From Sphingomonas sp. S1-29 (lineage in GTDB: Bacteria > Pseudomonadota > Alphaproteobacteria > Sphingomonadales > Sphingomonadaceae), in contig NZ_CP110678.1 in assembly GCF_026167545.1 (NCBI RefSeq), positions 1,237,501 to 1,301,500 on the forward strand: a DNA stretch of 64,000 nucleotides, given 5' to 3'. The translations under genes and the position numbers were made by a program. Every line of letters starts with the position of its first letter. Positions within the stretch are counted from its first letter, which is position 1. Under the pieces are notes generated by a model. That model was given only the letters and a program-made list of their open reading frames with translations, did not search any database and was not told the origin of the DNA. Positions 43,857-53,345 of this stretch are shown piece by piece.

Positions 43857-46800
43857 CTATGCAGGCGCCGACCCGGTTGCAAGCCGGCCATCGTCGCGCA
43901 GCACGACATAGATGGCGGGGATCACGAGCACCGTCAGCAGCGTCGACGAGGCAAGCCCGAACAGCAGCGAGATCGCCAGCCCCTGGAAGATCGGGTCGGT
44001 TAGGATCACCGCCGCGCCGATCATCGCCGCCACTGCGGTCAGCAGGATCGGCTTGAAACGGATCGCGCCAGCCTCGATCAGCGTCTCGCGCAGGGACTTG
44101 TCGGCGCTGCGACTATGGCCGATGAAATCGACCAGTAGGATCGAGTTGCGCACGATGATCCCGGCCAGCGCAATGAATCCGATCATCGAGGTGGCGGTGA
44201 ACGGCGCGCCGAACAGCATGTGGCCGATAACGATGCCGATCAGCGTCAACGGGATCGGCGTCAGGATCACCAGCGGCAGCTTGAAGCTGCGGAATTGGGC
44301 GACCACGAGGAAATAGATCGCCAGCAGCGCCGCGCCGAACGCCGCGCCCATGTCACGGAAGGTGACCCAGGTGATCTCCCATTCGCCTTCCCACAACAGC
44401 GTCGGGACGCTCTCGTCGTCGGGCTGACCGTTGAGGCGGACGACGGGCTTGACCAGGCCCTTGGCGGCCCAGTCGTTGGCGTCGATCGCCTTTTGCACCG
44501 CGATCATGCCGTAGATCGGTGCTTCATAGTCGCCGGCGAGTTCGGCGGTGACCATGTCGGCGGCGCGGCCGTTACGCCGGAACACGGCATAGCTGCCGGC
44601 CTCGCGCGACGCATCGACCACCTCGCCGAGCTCGACCAGCCGCCCTGCCCCCGCGCCGCGCGCGACTGCAACCGGGGTCGACGCGAGCGCCGCGTCCCAC
44701 CGGCGCTCCGACTGCGCCAGCGCGATCGTGATCGGCAGCGGGGTGCGCCCGTCGCCGCGGGCGGCATAGCCGACGGTCTTCGTGCCCATCAACATGCCGA
44801 TCGAATCGTACATCTCGCGCTCGGACAGCCCGTAATAGTCGAGCTTGGCGCGATCGGGCACCAGCCGCAGCCGCGGGCGCGGCTGGCCGTAGCTGGTGTC
44901 GACATCGACGATATAGGGCACGGTGCGGAACAGCCGCGCCAGTTCCTCGGCGGTCTTGCGCCGCGCCGCCGCATCGGGGCCGTAGATCTCCGCCAGCAGC
45001 GTGGCCATCACCGGCGGACCCGGCGGCGTCTCGACCACCTTGAGCGAGCCGCCGGCAGGCAACGGGATCGCCTGGAGCCGTTCACGCAGCACCAACGCGA
45101 CCGCATGGCTGGCGCGGCTGCGTTCGCCCTTCGGCGCCAGAGTGATCATCACGTCGCCCTGCTCGGGCCTGTCGCGCAGGAAATAATGGCGGACGAGCCC
45201 GTTGAAGTTGAACGGCGCGGAGGTGCCCGAATAGAGCTCCATCGCAGTGACTTCGGGCAGCGTACGGGCGATCGACGCCACTTGTTCGGCGGCGCGCGCG
45301 GTGTCCTCGAGCGCGCTGCCTTCGGGCAGGTCGATCACCACCTGGACCTCGGACTTGTTGTCGAAGGGCAGCAGCTTGACCGTGACCAGCTGGAAATAGA
45401 ACATCGAACAGGCGAGCAGCGTCGCGATGCCGACGCCGCCCAGGAACAGCCAGGCGCTGCGCTTGGTTGCAATCACGTGCGTCGCGACGCGCGCATAGAG
45501 CGCACCGAGCTTGCCGCCGGCGGCATGGTCGTCGCTGTGGGCGAGTGTCTTGCGCGCGAAGCGAATCATCAGCCACGGCGCGATCACCACCGCGACGAAG
45601 AAGGAGAAGATCATCGCCGCCGACGCGTTGATCGGGATCGGCGCCATATACGGCCCCATCAGCCCCGAGACGAACAACATCGGCAGCAGCGCCGCGACAA
45701 CGGTGAGCGTGGCGATGACGGTGGGGTTGCCGACCTCGGCCACTGCATCGACCACCGCGTCGACCCGGCTGCGCCCGCCCTCGATTCCGACGTCAGCCAT
45801 GCCCCAGTGGCGGGCGATATTCTCAATCATCACGATCGCGTCGTCGACGAGGATGCCGATCGAGAAGATCAGCGCGAAAAGGCTGACGCGGTTGATCGTA
45901 TAGCCCATCAGGTTCGAGGCGAAGAGCGTCAGCAGGATCGTCGTCGGGATGACGATCGCGGTAACCCCCGCCTCGCGCCAGCCGATCGCGAAGCCGATCA
46001 GCACGACGATCGAGATCGTCGCCAGCCCGAGATGGAAGAGCAGCTCGTTGGCCTTTTCATTGGCGCTTTCGCCGTAGTTCCGCGTCACCGCCAGTTCGAG
46101 CCCGGCGGGGATCAGGCCGCCCTTGAGGCTCTCGGCCCTGTGCAGCACCGCGTCGGAAACGGTGACCGCATTGGCGCCGGCGCGTTTGGCGACCGCGATG
46201 CTGACGGCGGGCGCGGCAGTCCAGCCGCGCTCGCCCTTCACCCAGCGCGATACCTTTTCCTGGGCTTCCTCGGGCGCCTGCGAGATATCGGCCACATCGC
46301 GCAGATAGACTGGCGCGCCGCGCGCCGACGGCAGCGTGAGCATGCCGAGGTCATTCGCGCTCGCCACCGTTCGCCCGGTCGTGACCGTCAATTCCCTGCC
46401 TTGCTCGCGCACATTGCCGGCGGGAAAGGCGCGGTTGGTCTGGCCGACGGCATCGGCGAGCGCGCTGAGCGGCACGCCGTGCAGCGCCAGCCGCGCCGGA
46501 TCGGGGGCGACGCGGATCTGTTCGGGGGCGCCGCCGGTGATGAACGTCAAACCGACATCATCGACCTTGGCGATCTCACTGCGCAGCCGCTCGGCCATGT
46601 CGCGCAGCGTCGCCGCGTTCCAGCGCGCGCCTTCGCCCGCCTTTGCCGAGAGCGTGAACACCACGATCGGCACGTCGTTGATCCCGCGCACCGTCACCAG
46701 CGGTTCGGGCACGCCAACGGGAATCCGGTCCCAGTTCGCGCGAAGCTTCTCATGGACGCGAACCGCGGCGGCATCGGGCTCGGTGCCGACCAGGAAGCGC

Positions 46801-47093
46801 GCGGTGACCAGCACGCCATCGTCTTCGGCCTGGGTATAGGTGTGTTCAACCCCGTCGACCGAGCGGACGATCGTCTCGAGCGGCTTGCCGACCAGTTCGA
46901 CGGCGTCGGCGGCATTCAGGCCGGGGACGGCAACCCGGATATCGACCATCGGCACGCTGATCTGCGGCTCCTCCTCGCGCGGGATCGCCATCAGCGCGAA
47001 CAACCCCAGCGCGATCGCCGCGAGCAGGAACAGCGGGGTCAGCGGCGACTGAATCGTGGCGCGGGTGAGCGCGCCCGAAATCCCCAGCTTCAT
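43857..47093 (-). CDS. RND efflux transporter permease in the sulfide cluster
   Basis: 1,078 aa. The start GALTRATIQSPLTPLFLLAAIALGLFALMAIPREEEPQISVPMVDI is of the hydrophobic/amphiphilic RND type and differs from the HME-type CzcA above. Helix 4 has SIGILVDDAIVMIENIARHWG with the acidic proton relay (DD), and large periplasmic porter domains lie between helices 1-2 and 7-8. The adaptor gene upstream overlaps it and the sulfur-type ArsR gene is downstream. A substrate linked to sulfide or persulfide stress is inferred from context only. Confidence 0.9.
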   Translation of the reverse strand: MKLGISGALTRATIQSPLTPLFLLAAIALGLFALMAIPREEEPQISVPMVDIRVAVPGLNAADAVELVGKPLETIVRSVDGVEHTYTQAEDDGVLVTARFLVGTEPDAAAVRVHEKLRANWDRIPVGVPEPLVTVRGINDVPIVVFTLSAKAGEGARWNAATLRDMAERLRSEIAKVDDVGLTFITGGAPEQIRVAPDPARLALHGVPLSALADAVGQTNRAFPAGNVREQGRELTVTTGRTVASANDLGMLTLPSARGAPVYLRDVADISQAPEEAQEKVSRWVKGERGWTAAPAVSIAVAKRAGANAVTVSDAVLHRAESLKGGLIPAGLELAVTRNYGESANEKANELLFHLGLATISIVVLIGFAIGWREAGVTAIVIPTTILLTLFASNLMGYTINRVSLFALIFSIGILVDDAIVMIENIARHWGMADVGIEGGRSRVDAVVDAVAEVGNPTVIATLTVVAALLPMLFVSGLMGPYMAPIPINASAAMIFSFFVAVVIAPWLMIRFARKTLAHSDDHAAGGKLGALYARVATHVIATKRSAWLFLGGVGIATLLACSMFYFQLVTVKLLPFDNKSEVQVVIDLPEGSALEDTARAAEQVASIARTLPEVTAMELYSGTSAPFNFNGLVRHYFLRDRPEQGDVMITLAPKGERSRASHAVALVLRERLQAIPLPAGGSLKVVETPPGPPVMATLLAEIYGPDAAARRKTAEELARLFRTVPYIVDVDTSYGQPRPRLRLVPDRAKLDYYGLSEREMYDSIGMLMGTKTVGYAARGDGRTPLPITIALAQSERRWDAALASTPVAVARGAGAGRLVELGEVVDASREAGSYAVFRRNGRAADMVTAELAGDYEAPIYGMIAVQKAIDANDWAAKGLVKPVVRLNGQPDDESVPTLLWEGEWEITWVTFRDMGAAFGAALLAIYFLVVAQFRSFKLPLVILTPIPLTLIGIVIGHMLFGAPFTATSMIGFIALAGIIVRNSILLVDFIGHSRSADKSLRETLIEAGAIRFKPILLTAVAAMIGAAVILTDPIFQGLAISLLFGLASSTLLTVLVIPAIYVVLRDDGRLATGSAPA

Positions 47094-48115
47094 CGTGCCG
47101 CCCCGCCGGCGACCAGCACGTCGCCGGCCGACGCGCCGGAGAGTATCTCGACATTGGCGGGGTCGCCGGTCGGCGCGGTCTGCACCGGCACCGATGCGGC
47201 CGAACCGTCCTTGGCTAGCAGATCGACATAGTCGATGCCGAAGCGGGTCGAGACGAAGCGCCGCGGAACGACGATGCCAGGATGCGTGCCGACATCGATC
47301 ATCACGCTCACCCGGCGCCCGACCAGATCGGTCGACAGGCCGGCGACGTCGACATCGGCCCGCAGCCGTCCGCCCGAGACCGCCGGATAGAGCTGGACGA
47401 TCGTGCCGCGCCGACCGTCGAGCGCGCCTTCGTCCTCGATCGTGACGATTGCGCCCCGGCGGAGCTGCCCGGCGAGCGATTCGGGAACGTCAAGCCGCAG
47501 CAGCGGCGGGCCGGCAGTGACGGTCGCAACCGACATGCCCGCCGCAACGGCCGATCCTTCGGGAATGTCGGCGCGCAACACCCGGCCGGTCGCGGGGGCG
47601 ACGATGGTGCCTTGTGCCGCGCCGGCAGCACTCGCCGAACGCTGCGATCGGGCCGCGCGCAGCTGTGCATCGGCGGAACGCGCGGCGGCCTGCGCCTGGT
47701 CGAGCCGTGCCTGGGCATAGACGCCGCGCTGGTGGAGATAGCGGATGCGCGAAAGTTCGGCGCCTGCAGCCTCGGCCTGCGCGGCTGCGGCGGCGGCCTG
47801 CCCTTCGAAGGCGCTTGTCTCGAACCCCAGGCGCGAATCGACGACGCGTCCGATCACCTGGCCTTTGCGGACCTGATCGCCTTCGCGGACCGTAAGCTGA
47901 ACCAGCGTGCCGGGGATACGCGTCATGGCCTCTGCCTGGTCGCGGGTTGCGACCTCGGCGGCGAGTGGTTTGCGCTGCGCTATTTGACTCGACCGCACCG
48001 TCAGTCGTTCGCCCTGCGCCACCCGCGGCGCGGCGGGCTCGGCTGCGGGTTCGGTACCGCTGCCGCAAGCGGCGAGCAGCAGCATGACTGCCAGCGATGT
48101 TCCTGTTCGCGTCAT
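47090..48115 (-). CDS. RND periplasmic adaptor (lipoprotein) in the sulfide cluster
   Basis: 341 aa from the ATG at 48115, with GGAG about 9 nt upstream. MTRTGTSLAVMLLLAACGS is a lipoprotein signal with lipobox LAAC. Barrel-sandwich halves TLVQLTVREGDQVRKGQVIGRV and GTIVAPATGRVLRADIPEGSAVAAGM flank an alpha hairpin rich in Ala/Gln. A longer frame from 48268 would hide the signal peptide inside. The stop overlaps the RND start. Confidence 0.87.
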   Translation of the reverse strand: MTRTGTSLAVMLLLAACGSGTEPAAEPAAPRVAQGERLTVRSSQIAQRKPLAAEVATRDQAEAMTRIPGTLVQLTVREGDQVRKGQVIGRVVDSRLGFETSAFEGQAAAAAAQAEAAGAELSRIRYLHQRGVYAQARLDQAQAAARSADAQLRAARSQRSASAAGAAQGTIVAPATGRVLRADIPEGSAVAAGMSVATVTAGPPLLRLDVPESLAGQLRRGAIVTIEDEGALDGRRGTIVQLYPAVSGGRLRADVDVAGLSTDLVGRRVSVMIDVGTHPGIVVPRRFVSTRFGIDYVDLLAKDGSAASVPVQTAPTGDPANVEILSGASAGDVLVAGGAAR

Positions 48116-48297
48116 GCGAGCTCTCTCCATCGGCCGCCGCGACACGCCGATGGGCGCGGGCCGGGCACCCTCGATCTGCCCGACAGGAGTACCAGCCCCC
48201 TGGCCACGGCCGAATTGGGACAATCCCTTATGGGCGGGGGGCGGCATTTCCACGAACGTCTCCTTCATCGCGCACCTGCACCGAATGAGTCTTAGTT

Positions 48298-48325
48298 ATT
48301 GCGTATATGCAGCAATTGCGCATAT
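48298..48325. promoter_or_regulatory. Candidate operator for the persulfide-sensing repressor
   Basis: Nested dyads lie midway in the divergent gap: ATTGC-N9-GCAAT (48298-48316), the palindrome GCAATTGC (48312-48319), and ATATGC-N9-GCATAT (48305-48325). They are 28 nt before the SQR start. SqrR/BigR sites are AT-rich inverted repeats of ATT...AAT type, so this fits, but binding is inferred. Confidence 0.6.
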
Positions 48326-48352
48326 AGACAAGTGATGAGGAAGGAGCGTGTC

Positions 48353-49675
48353 ATGGCAAAGCCGAAGATCGTCGTTCTGGGAGCCGGACTGGGCGGCACG
48401 CTGACCGCCTTTGCGCTGCGCGAGCGGCTCAAGGATCGCGCCGATGTGTTCGCCTTGTCGGACAGCGATACCTACACCTTCGTACCGTCAAACCCGTGGG
48501 TCGCGGTGCGCTGGCGCGACGTGAAGGACATCCAGGTCGCGCTTCCCCCGGTGTTCGCCAAGCAGGGCATCGGCTTTTCGAGCGCGGGCGCCAGGCGCCT
48601 CGTCCCCGGCGAGAACCGCATCGAACTGGGCGACGGGACCAGCCTCGCCTACGACTATCTGGTCATCGCGACCGGCCCGCATCTGGCATTCGACGAAGTC
48701 GAAGGCCTTGGCCCCGACGGGTTCACCCAATCGGTCTGCACCGGTCATCATGCCGAGGCGGCGGCGGCGGCGTTCGACCGGTTCGTCGAGAACCCCGGCC
48801 CGGTGATCATCGGCGCGGCGCAGGGCGCCTCCTGCTACGGCCCCGCCTACGAATTCGCGATGATCGTCGATACCGAGCTGCGCCGGCGCAAGATTCGCGA
48901 CCGCGTGCCGATGACCTTCGTCACCGCCGAACCCTATATCGGCCATCTCGGCCTCGACGGCGTCGGCGACACCAAGTCGCTGCTCGAAAGCCGGATGCGC
49001 GACCGCGACATCAAATGGATCACCAGCGCGCGCATTGCGAAGGTCGAAGACAAACTGATGCAGGTCGAGGAGATTGCCGCCGACGGTTCGGTCGCCAAGA
49101 CGCACGCCCTGCCGTTCGACTTCTCGATGATCCTGCCCGCCTTCAAGGGCGTGCCGGCGGTGTTCGGGATCGAGGGGCTGACCAATCCGCGCGGCTTCAT
49201 TCTGGCAGACAAGCACCAGCGCAATCCGGCCTTCCCCAACATCTACGCGCTTGGCGTGTGCGTCGCGATCCCACCGACGGGGCCGACCCCGGTGCCCGTC
49301 GGCGTGCCCAAGACCGGCTTCATGATCGAAAGCATGATGGCCGCGATCGTCGAGAACATCGCCGACGAACTCGACGGCGAGCAACCCGAAACCGAGGCGA
49401 GCTGGAACGCCATCTGTCTCGCCGATTTCGGCGACAGCGGCGTGGCGTTCGTCGCGCAGCCACAGATTCCGCCGCGCAACGTCAACTGGGTGGCGCAGGG
49501 CAAATGGGTCCACCGCGCCAAGGTGCTGTTCGAGCGCTTCTTCCTCTACAAGGTGCGGCACGGCCAGGCCGAACCGATGTACGAGAAGCTGGCGCTGCGG
49601 ATGATGGGCGTGGGCAAGCTCAAGATCCGCCCGGCGCGCGTGCCATCCTCGCTATCGATCGGGGCTCGGCCATGA
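48353..49675 (+). CDS. sqr: Sulfide:quinone oxidoreductase (SQR)
   Basis: 440 aa from the ATG at 48353 (AAGGAG upstream). FAD Rossmann motif VVLGAGLGGTLTAF; conserved cysteines in QSVCTGHH, GAAQGASCYGPAYEF and IYALGVCVAIPPTGPTPVPVGVPKTGFM, matching the SQR pattern in which two Cys form the sulfide-oxidising trisulfide site. The C-terminal amphipathic helices (VLFERFFLYKVRHGQ) would dock the protein to the membrane for quinone reduction. It oxidises H2S to persulfide/sulfane sulfur. First gene of the plus-strand arm; its stop overlaps the next ATG. Confidence 0.9.
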   Translation: MAKPKIVVLGAGLGGTLTAFALRERLKDRADVFALSDSDTYTFVPSNPWVAVRWRDVKDIQVALPPVFAKQGIGFSSAGARRLVPGENRIELGDGTSLAYDYLVIATGPHLAFDEVEGLGPDGFTQSVCTGHHAEAAAAAFDRFVENPGPVIIGAAQGASCYGPAYEFAMIVDTELRRRKIRDRVPMTFVTAEPYIGHLGLDGVGDTKSLLESRMRDRDIKWITSARIAKVEDKLMQVEEIAADGSVAKTHALPFDFSMILPAFKGVPAVFGIEGLTNPRGFILADKHQRNPAFPNIYALGVCVAIPPTGPTPVPVGVPKTGFMIESMMAAIVENIADELDGEQPETEASWNAICLADFGDSGVAFVAQPQIPPRNVNWVAQGKWVHRAKVLFERFFLYKVRHGQAEPMYEKLALRMMGVGKLKIRPARVPSSLSIGARP

Positions 49676-49875
49676 ACATAGACCGCGCCGTGTTCGTCTT
49701 TGCCGGGATCGTCGTGCTCGCGGGGATAGTGCTGTCGCTGACAGTCGATCCCTGGTGGATCGCGCTATCGGCCTTTGCCGGGTTGAACATGATCCAGGCG
49801 GCCTTCACCGGCTGGTGTCCGGCGGCGATCGCATTCAAGGCGTTGGGCCTGCGCGCCGGCAACGCGTTCCGCTGA
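49672..49875 (+). CDS. DUF2892 (YgaP-like) small membrane protein
   Basis: 67 aa: MNIDRAVFVFAGIVVLAGIV, two membrane helices and the family motif GLNMIQAAFTGWCPAAIAFKALGL. The Cys in TGWCP is conserved. In YgaP such a helix pair follows a rhodanese domain, and stand-alone forms cluster with sulfide genes. ATGA overlap with sqr. Confidence 0.85.
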   Translation: MNIDRAVFVFAGIVVLAGIVLSLTVDPWWIALSAFAGLNMIQAAFTGWCPAAIAFKALGLRAGNAFR

Positions 49876-49879
49876 TCGC

Positions 49880-51133
49880 ATGTTGGCATCGTGGATCCTT
49901 GTGCTGGCCAGTCCGGCGGCGTTGCAGGCGGCACCCCAGCTCACGCTCGATCAGGCGATCGCCGAGGCCGAGGCGCAAGCACCCGCGATCGAATCCGCCG
50001 AGGCCGATCGCGACGCCGCTGCCGCACGCACCACCCAAGCGCGCGCGGCTGGCCGGCCAAGCGCAACGCTGACCGGCACGATCGGCCGGGGCCGCCTCGA
50101 TCCCGGCGGGTTTTTCGGGCTGCAAGCCGCCGACGTGACCCCGCGCGCTGCGCAGGCGACCTTCGAGCAACCGCTGTTCACCGGCGGACGCGTCGGTGCG
50201 GCGACGGCGCGCGCGCTGGCCGGCGAACGGATGGCCGAGGCGGCGGGCGGCCGCGTCCGCGCCGATCTGGCCGCGCGGGTTGCGCAAGCCTATGGCGCGG
50301 TATTGGTCGAACAGGAGCGGCAGCGGCTATACGCCGCGCTGGTCATGACGACGACCGAACTGGTGCGTCATGCGACCGACCGCTTCGATGTGGGCGACGC
50401 GCCGCGAACCGACCTGAACCAGGCGAAGGTTCGCCAGGCCGATGCGCGCGCGCAGCTTGCCAATGCGCAGGGCGCGATCCTGGTCGCGCGCGCGCGGTTG
50501 GCCAATCTGGTCGGGCGCGATCCCGGCACGCTGGCGCCCCTGCCCGCGCCGCCCGCAGTCCCGGGCGATCTCAGCGCGGCGATCCTGCGCGCCGAGCAGG
50601 CCAGCCCAACGATAGCCCAGGCGCAGGCCGGGCTCGACGCAGCGCTAGCCGCCAAACGCGGCGCCGGTGCAGAGCGGCTGCCGACGGTCGGCGCCTTTGC
50701 CGAGGCGGCGACGGTGCGCGACCAGTTCTTCCCCGGCTATCGCGGCGATTCGGCGACGATAGGGCTGCGCGCCCGCTGGCAGTTTCTCGACGGCGGGCGC
50801 GTGCGCGGACAGCTTGCCGAGGCCGATGCCGGCGTCCGCGCGGCGCGGGCCGCGCTTGCCGCGGCGCGCGACCAGACGCAGGAGGCAGTCATCGCCGCAC
50901 ACGCCGCCGTCACGACCAGTGCGCTCATCGAACAGGCGGCGGGCGACCAGCGCGCCGCCGCCGAGGAAGCGGTGCGTAACGTGCGCGACGAAGTGAAGGT
51001 CGGGCAAAAACCCCAGATCGACCTGCTCGATGCCGAGCGTGAGGCGACCGCAGCGGGCGTGCTCGTGCTCAGCGCGCGCGCTGACCGCGTAACCGCGGCC
51101 TATCAGCTCAACGCGCTGCTCGGCGGCCATTGA
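49880..51133 (+). CDS. TolC-family outer-membrane efflux protein in the sulfide cluster
   Basis: 417 aa with an N-terminal signal (ASWILVLASPAALQAAPQ). Typical OEP repeats: LTLDQAIAEAEAQAPAIESAEADRDAAAARTTQARAAGRPSATL and FDVGDAPRTDLNQAKVRQADARAQLANAQGAILVARARLANLVG. It would complete the tripartite pump whose adaptor and permease are on the opposite strand of the divergon. It starts 4 nt after the DUF2892 gene. Confidence 0.85.
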   Translation: MLASWILVLASPAALQAAPQLTLDQAIAEAEAQAPAIESAEADRDAAAARTTQARAAGRPSATLTGTIGRGRLDPGGFFGLQAADVTPRAAQATFEQPLFTGGRVGAATARALAGERMAEAAGGRVRADLAARVAQAYGAVLVEQERQRLYAALVMTTTELVRHATDRFDVGDAPRTDLNQAKVRQADARAQLANAQGAILVARARLANLVGRDPGTLAPLPAPPAVPGDLSAAILRAEQASPTIAQAQAGLDAALAAKRGAGAERLPTVGAFAEAATVRDQFFPGYRGDSATIGLRARWQFLDGGRVRGQLAEADAGVRAARAALAAARDQTQEAVIAAHAAVTTSALIEQAAGDQRAAAEEAVRNVRDEVKVGQKPQIDLLDAEREATAAGVLVLSARADRVTAAYQLNALLGGH

Positions 51134-52099
51134 ATGGAACCCGGCATGATCCCCCAGAACACCCCCTGCCCGCTGCGTGACCCCGGACTCGATCGCGCGA
51201 CCGCGATCGTTACCGCTGCGCTCGACACGCCCGCGGCCAGGCCCGCCGTGCGCGCCTTCTTCGACGAGGCGACCTTCACCGCCAGCTATGTCGTGCACGA
51301 TCGCGCGACACGGCGCGCTGCGATCATCGATTCGGTGCTCGATTACGACCCCGCGGCAGGGCGGACTTCGCACGATTCGGCCGATGCGATCGTCGCCTAT
51401 GTCGCGCAGGAGGGTTTGAGCGTCGACTGGCTGCTCGAAACCCATGCCCATGCCGATCATCTCTCGGCGGCGCCGTATCTGCAGCAGCGGCTGGGCGGAC
51501 GGCTCGCGATCGGGCGGGCGATCATCGCGGTACAGGAGGTGTTCGGCACCTTGTTCAACGCCGGCACCGAGTTCGCGCGCGACGGATCGCAGTTCGACCG
51601 GTTGTTCGACGATGGCGATACCTTCGAAGTCGGAACGCTGCGCGGCGCGGTCCTGCACGTGCCGGGGCACACGCCCGCCGACCTTGCCTATGTTATCGGC
51701 GATGCGGTGTTCACCGGCGACACGATCTTCATGCCCGATTACGGTACCGCGCGCGCCGATTTCCCCGGCGGCGACGCGGCGCAGCTCTATCGCTCGATCC
51801 GCCGGCTGCTCGAGCTGCCGCGCCAGACGCGGCTGTTTCTGTGCCACGATTACAAGGCGCCGGGGCGCGACACCTTTGCCTGGGAAACCAACGTGGGCGC
51901 GGAGCGCGACTCCAACGTCCATGTCCATGACGGCGTGAGCGAAGACGCGTTCGTCGCGATGCGCGGCGCGCGCGATCGCACGCTCAGCATGCCGCGGCTG
52001 ATCCTGCCCTCGGTTCAGGTGAATATGCGCGGCGGCGAGCTGCCCGAGCCCGAGGCGAACGGGGTGCGCTACCTCAAAATCCCGCTCGACGCGGTTTGA
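51134..52099 (+). CDS. Persulfide dioxygenase (MBL fold)
   Basis: 321 aa from ATG 51134, directly after the TolC stop (ATG 51146 also possible). The metallo-beta-lactamase motif THAHADH (residues 103-109), then HVPGHTPADLAYVIGDAVFTGDTIFMPDYGTARADFPGGDA and LCHDYKAPGRDTFAWETNVG, are the ETHE1/Blh persulfide dioxygenase blocks. The mononuclear Fe enzyme oxidises glutathione persulfide to sulfite, the step after SQR. Confidence 0.9.
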   Translation: MEPGMIPQNTPCPLRDPGLDRATAIVTAALDTPAARPAVRAFFDEATFTASYVVHDRATRRAAIIDSVLDYDPAAGRTSHDSADAIVAYVAQEGLSVDWLLETHAHADHLSAAPYLQQRLGGRLAIGRAIIAVQEVFGTLFNAGTEFARDGSQFDRLFDDGDTFEVGTLRGAVLHVPGHTPADLAYVIGDAVFTGDTIFMPDYGTARADFPGGDAAQLYRSIRRLLELPRQTRLFLCHDYKAPGRDTFAWETNVGAERDSNVHVHDGVSEDAFVAMRGARDRTLSMPRLILPSVQVNMRGGELPEPEANGVRYLKIPLDAV

Positions 52100-52126
52100 G
52101 CGTCATTTGCAGCCAAGGAATATCAT

Positions 52127-52561
52127 ATGCACCATAAATCGCTCGGCCCTGACTTCAGCGTCACCAGCCAATTGACCCCCGACGCCGTCGCCGCCGCCAA
52201 GGCCGCGGGCTTCGGCACGATCATCAACAACCGCCCCGATCGCGAAGAGCCCGGTCAGCCGGGCAGCGCCGAACTCGAGGCCAAGGCGAAGGCGGCGGGG
52301 ATGGACTATTACCATATCCCGGTCGTGCCGGGGCAGTTCGGCGACGCGCAAATCGATGCCTTTGGCGACGCGATCGCCGCCTGCAGCAAGCCTGCGCTTG
52401 CATTCTGCAAATCGGGGATGCGTGCCGCCTCGCTCTGGGCGCTCGTGCAGGCAGGCAAGCTTCCCCCGGCCGAGATCATGCGCCGGGCCGCAACCTGCGG
52501 CTATGACCTTGCACCATTGGTCCCGCGGATCGAAGCGCGTGCCAAATTGATTCGCAGCTGA
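52127..52561 (+). CDS. DUF442 / TIGR01244-type sulfurtransferase-like phosphatase-fold protein
   Basis: 144 aa: FSVTSQLTPDAVAAAKAAGFGTIINNRPDREEPGQP and the active-site loop FCKSGMRAASLW (C94, R99). These blocks are the phosphatase-like domain that, in Blh proteins, is fused to or encoded next to the persulfide dioxygenase. A persulfide relay or sulfurtransferase role is likely. It lies 28 nt after the dioxygenase gene. Confidence 0.87.
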   Translation: MHHKSLGPDFSVTSQLTPDAVAAAKAAGFGTIINNRPDREEPGQPGSAELEAKAKAAGMDYYHIPVVPGQFGDAQIDAFGDAIAACSKPALAFCKSGMRAASLWALVQAGKLPPAEIMRRAATCGYDLAPLVPRIEARAKLIRS

Positions 52562-52562
52562 G

Positions 52563-53345
52563 ATGCTCGAACCGCTCCAGTATCTGCTTGGTGCGGGATC
52601 GGGCGTGCTGATCGGCTTCACGCTGGGCCTGGTCGGCGGCGGTGGATCGATCCTGGCGGTGCCGCTGATGGTCTATCTGGTGGGCGTGCCCAGCGCGCAT
52701 GTCGCGATCGGCACGAGCGCGTTGGCGGTCGCCGCCAACGCCGCGACAGGGCTTATCAGTCACGCGCGTGCCGGAACGGTGAAATGGCGATGCGGCGGGA
52801 TGTACGCCGCAGCGGGCGTGATCGGCGCGCTCGCGGGATCGACGCTGGGCAAGGCGGTTGACGGGCAACAACTGCTTGTCCTGTTCGCGCTGCTGATGGT
52901 GGCGATCGGGGTGCTGATGCTGCGCAAGCGCACGCGCGAAGATCGCCCCGACGTGCAGTGCAACCGCACCAATGCCCCCAAAGTGCTCGGCTTCGGGCTG
53001 GGCACCGGGGCATTTTCGGGGTTCTTCGGTATCGGCGGCGGCTTCCTGATCGTTCCCGGATTGATCGCATCGACCGGCATGCCGATGATCAGCGCGGTCG
53101 GGACGTCGCTGATCGCGGTAGCCGCGTTCGGGCTGACCACCGCGCTCAACTATGCGGTATCGGGACTGATCGACTGGCCGCTCGCCGCAGTGTTCGTCGG
53201 CGGCGGGCTGCTGGGCGGCGTCGTGGGGACACGCGCGGCGGGACGGTTAGCGGACTCGGGCAAGCTTTCGCGCGTGTTTGCGGTCCTGATCCTAGTGGTC
53301 GCGGGCTATATGCTGTGGCGCAGTGCGGCAGCGTTCACAGGCTGA
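52563..53345 (+). CDS. TauE/SafE-family sulfite/anion exporter
   Basis: 260 aa, about eight membrane helices in two repeats with LGLVGGGGSILAVPLMVYLVGVPSAHVAIGTSALAV and GFFGIGGGFLIVPGLIASTGMPMISAVGTSLIAV, the family's signature. It likely expels sulfite made by the persulfide dioxygenase. It starts 1 nt after the previous stop, last gene of the sulfur operon. Confidence 0.88.
   Translation: MLEPLQYLLGAGSGVLIGFTLGLVGGGGSILAVPLMVYLVGVPSAHVAIGTSALAVAANAATGLISHARAGTVKWRCGGMYAAAGVIGALAGSTLGKAVDGQQLLVLFALLMVAIGVLMLRKRTREDRPDVQCNRTNAPKVLGFGLGTGAFSGFFGIGGGFLIVPGLIASTGMPMISAVGTSLIAVAAFGLTTALNYAVSGLIDWPLAAVFVGGGLLGGVVGTRAAGRLADSGKLSRVFAVLILVVAGYMLWRSAAAFTG

Noticed and set aside
44220..47231. Plus-strand open frame of about 1,000 codons opposite the RND permease
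   Set aside because: It is a high-GC mirror frame of a clear RND gene, with low-complexity Arg/Asp/His composition and no family resemblance.
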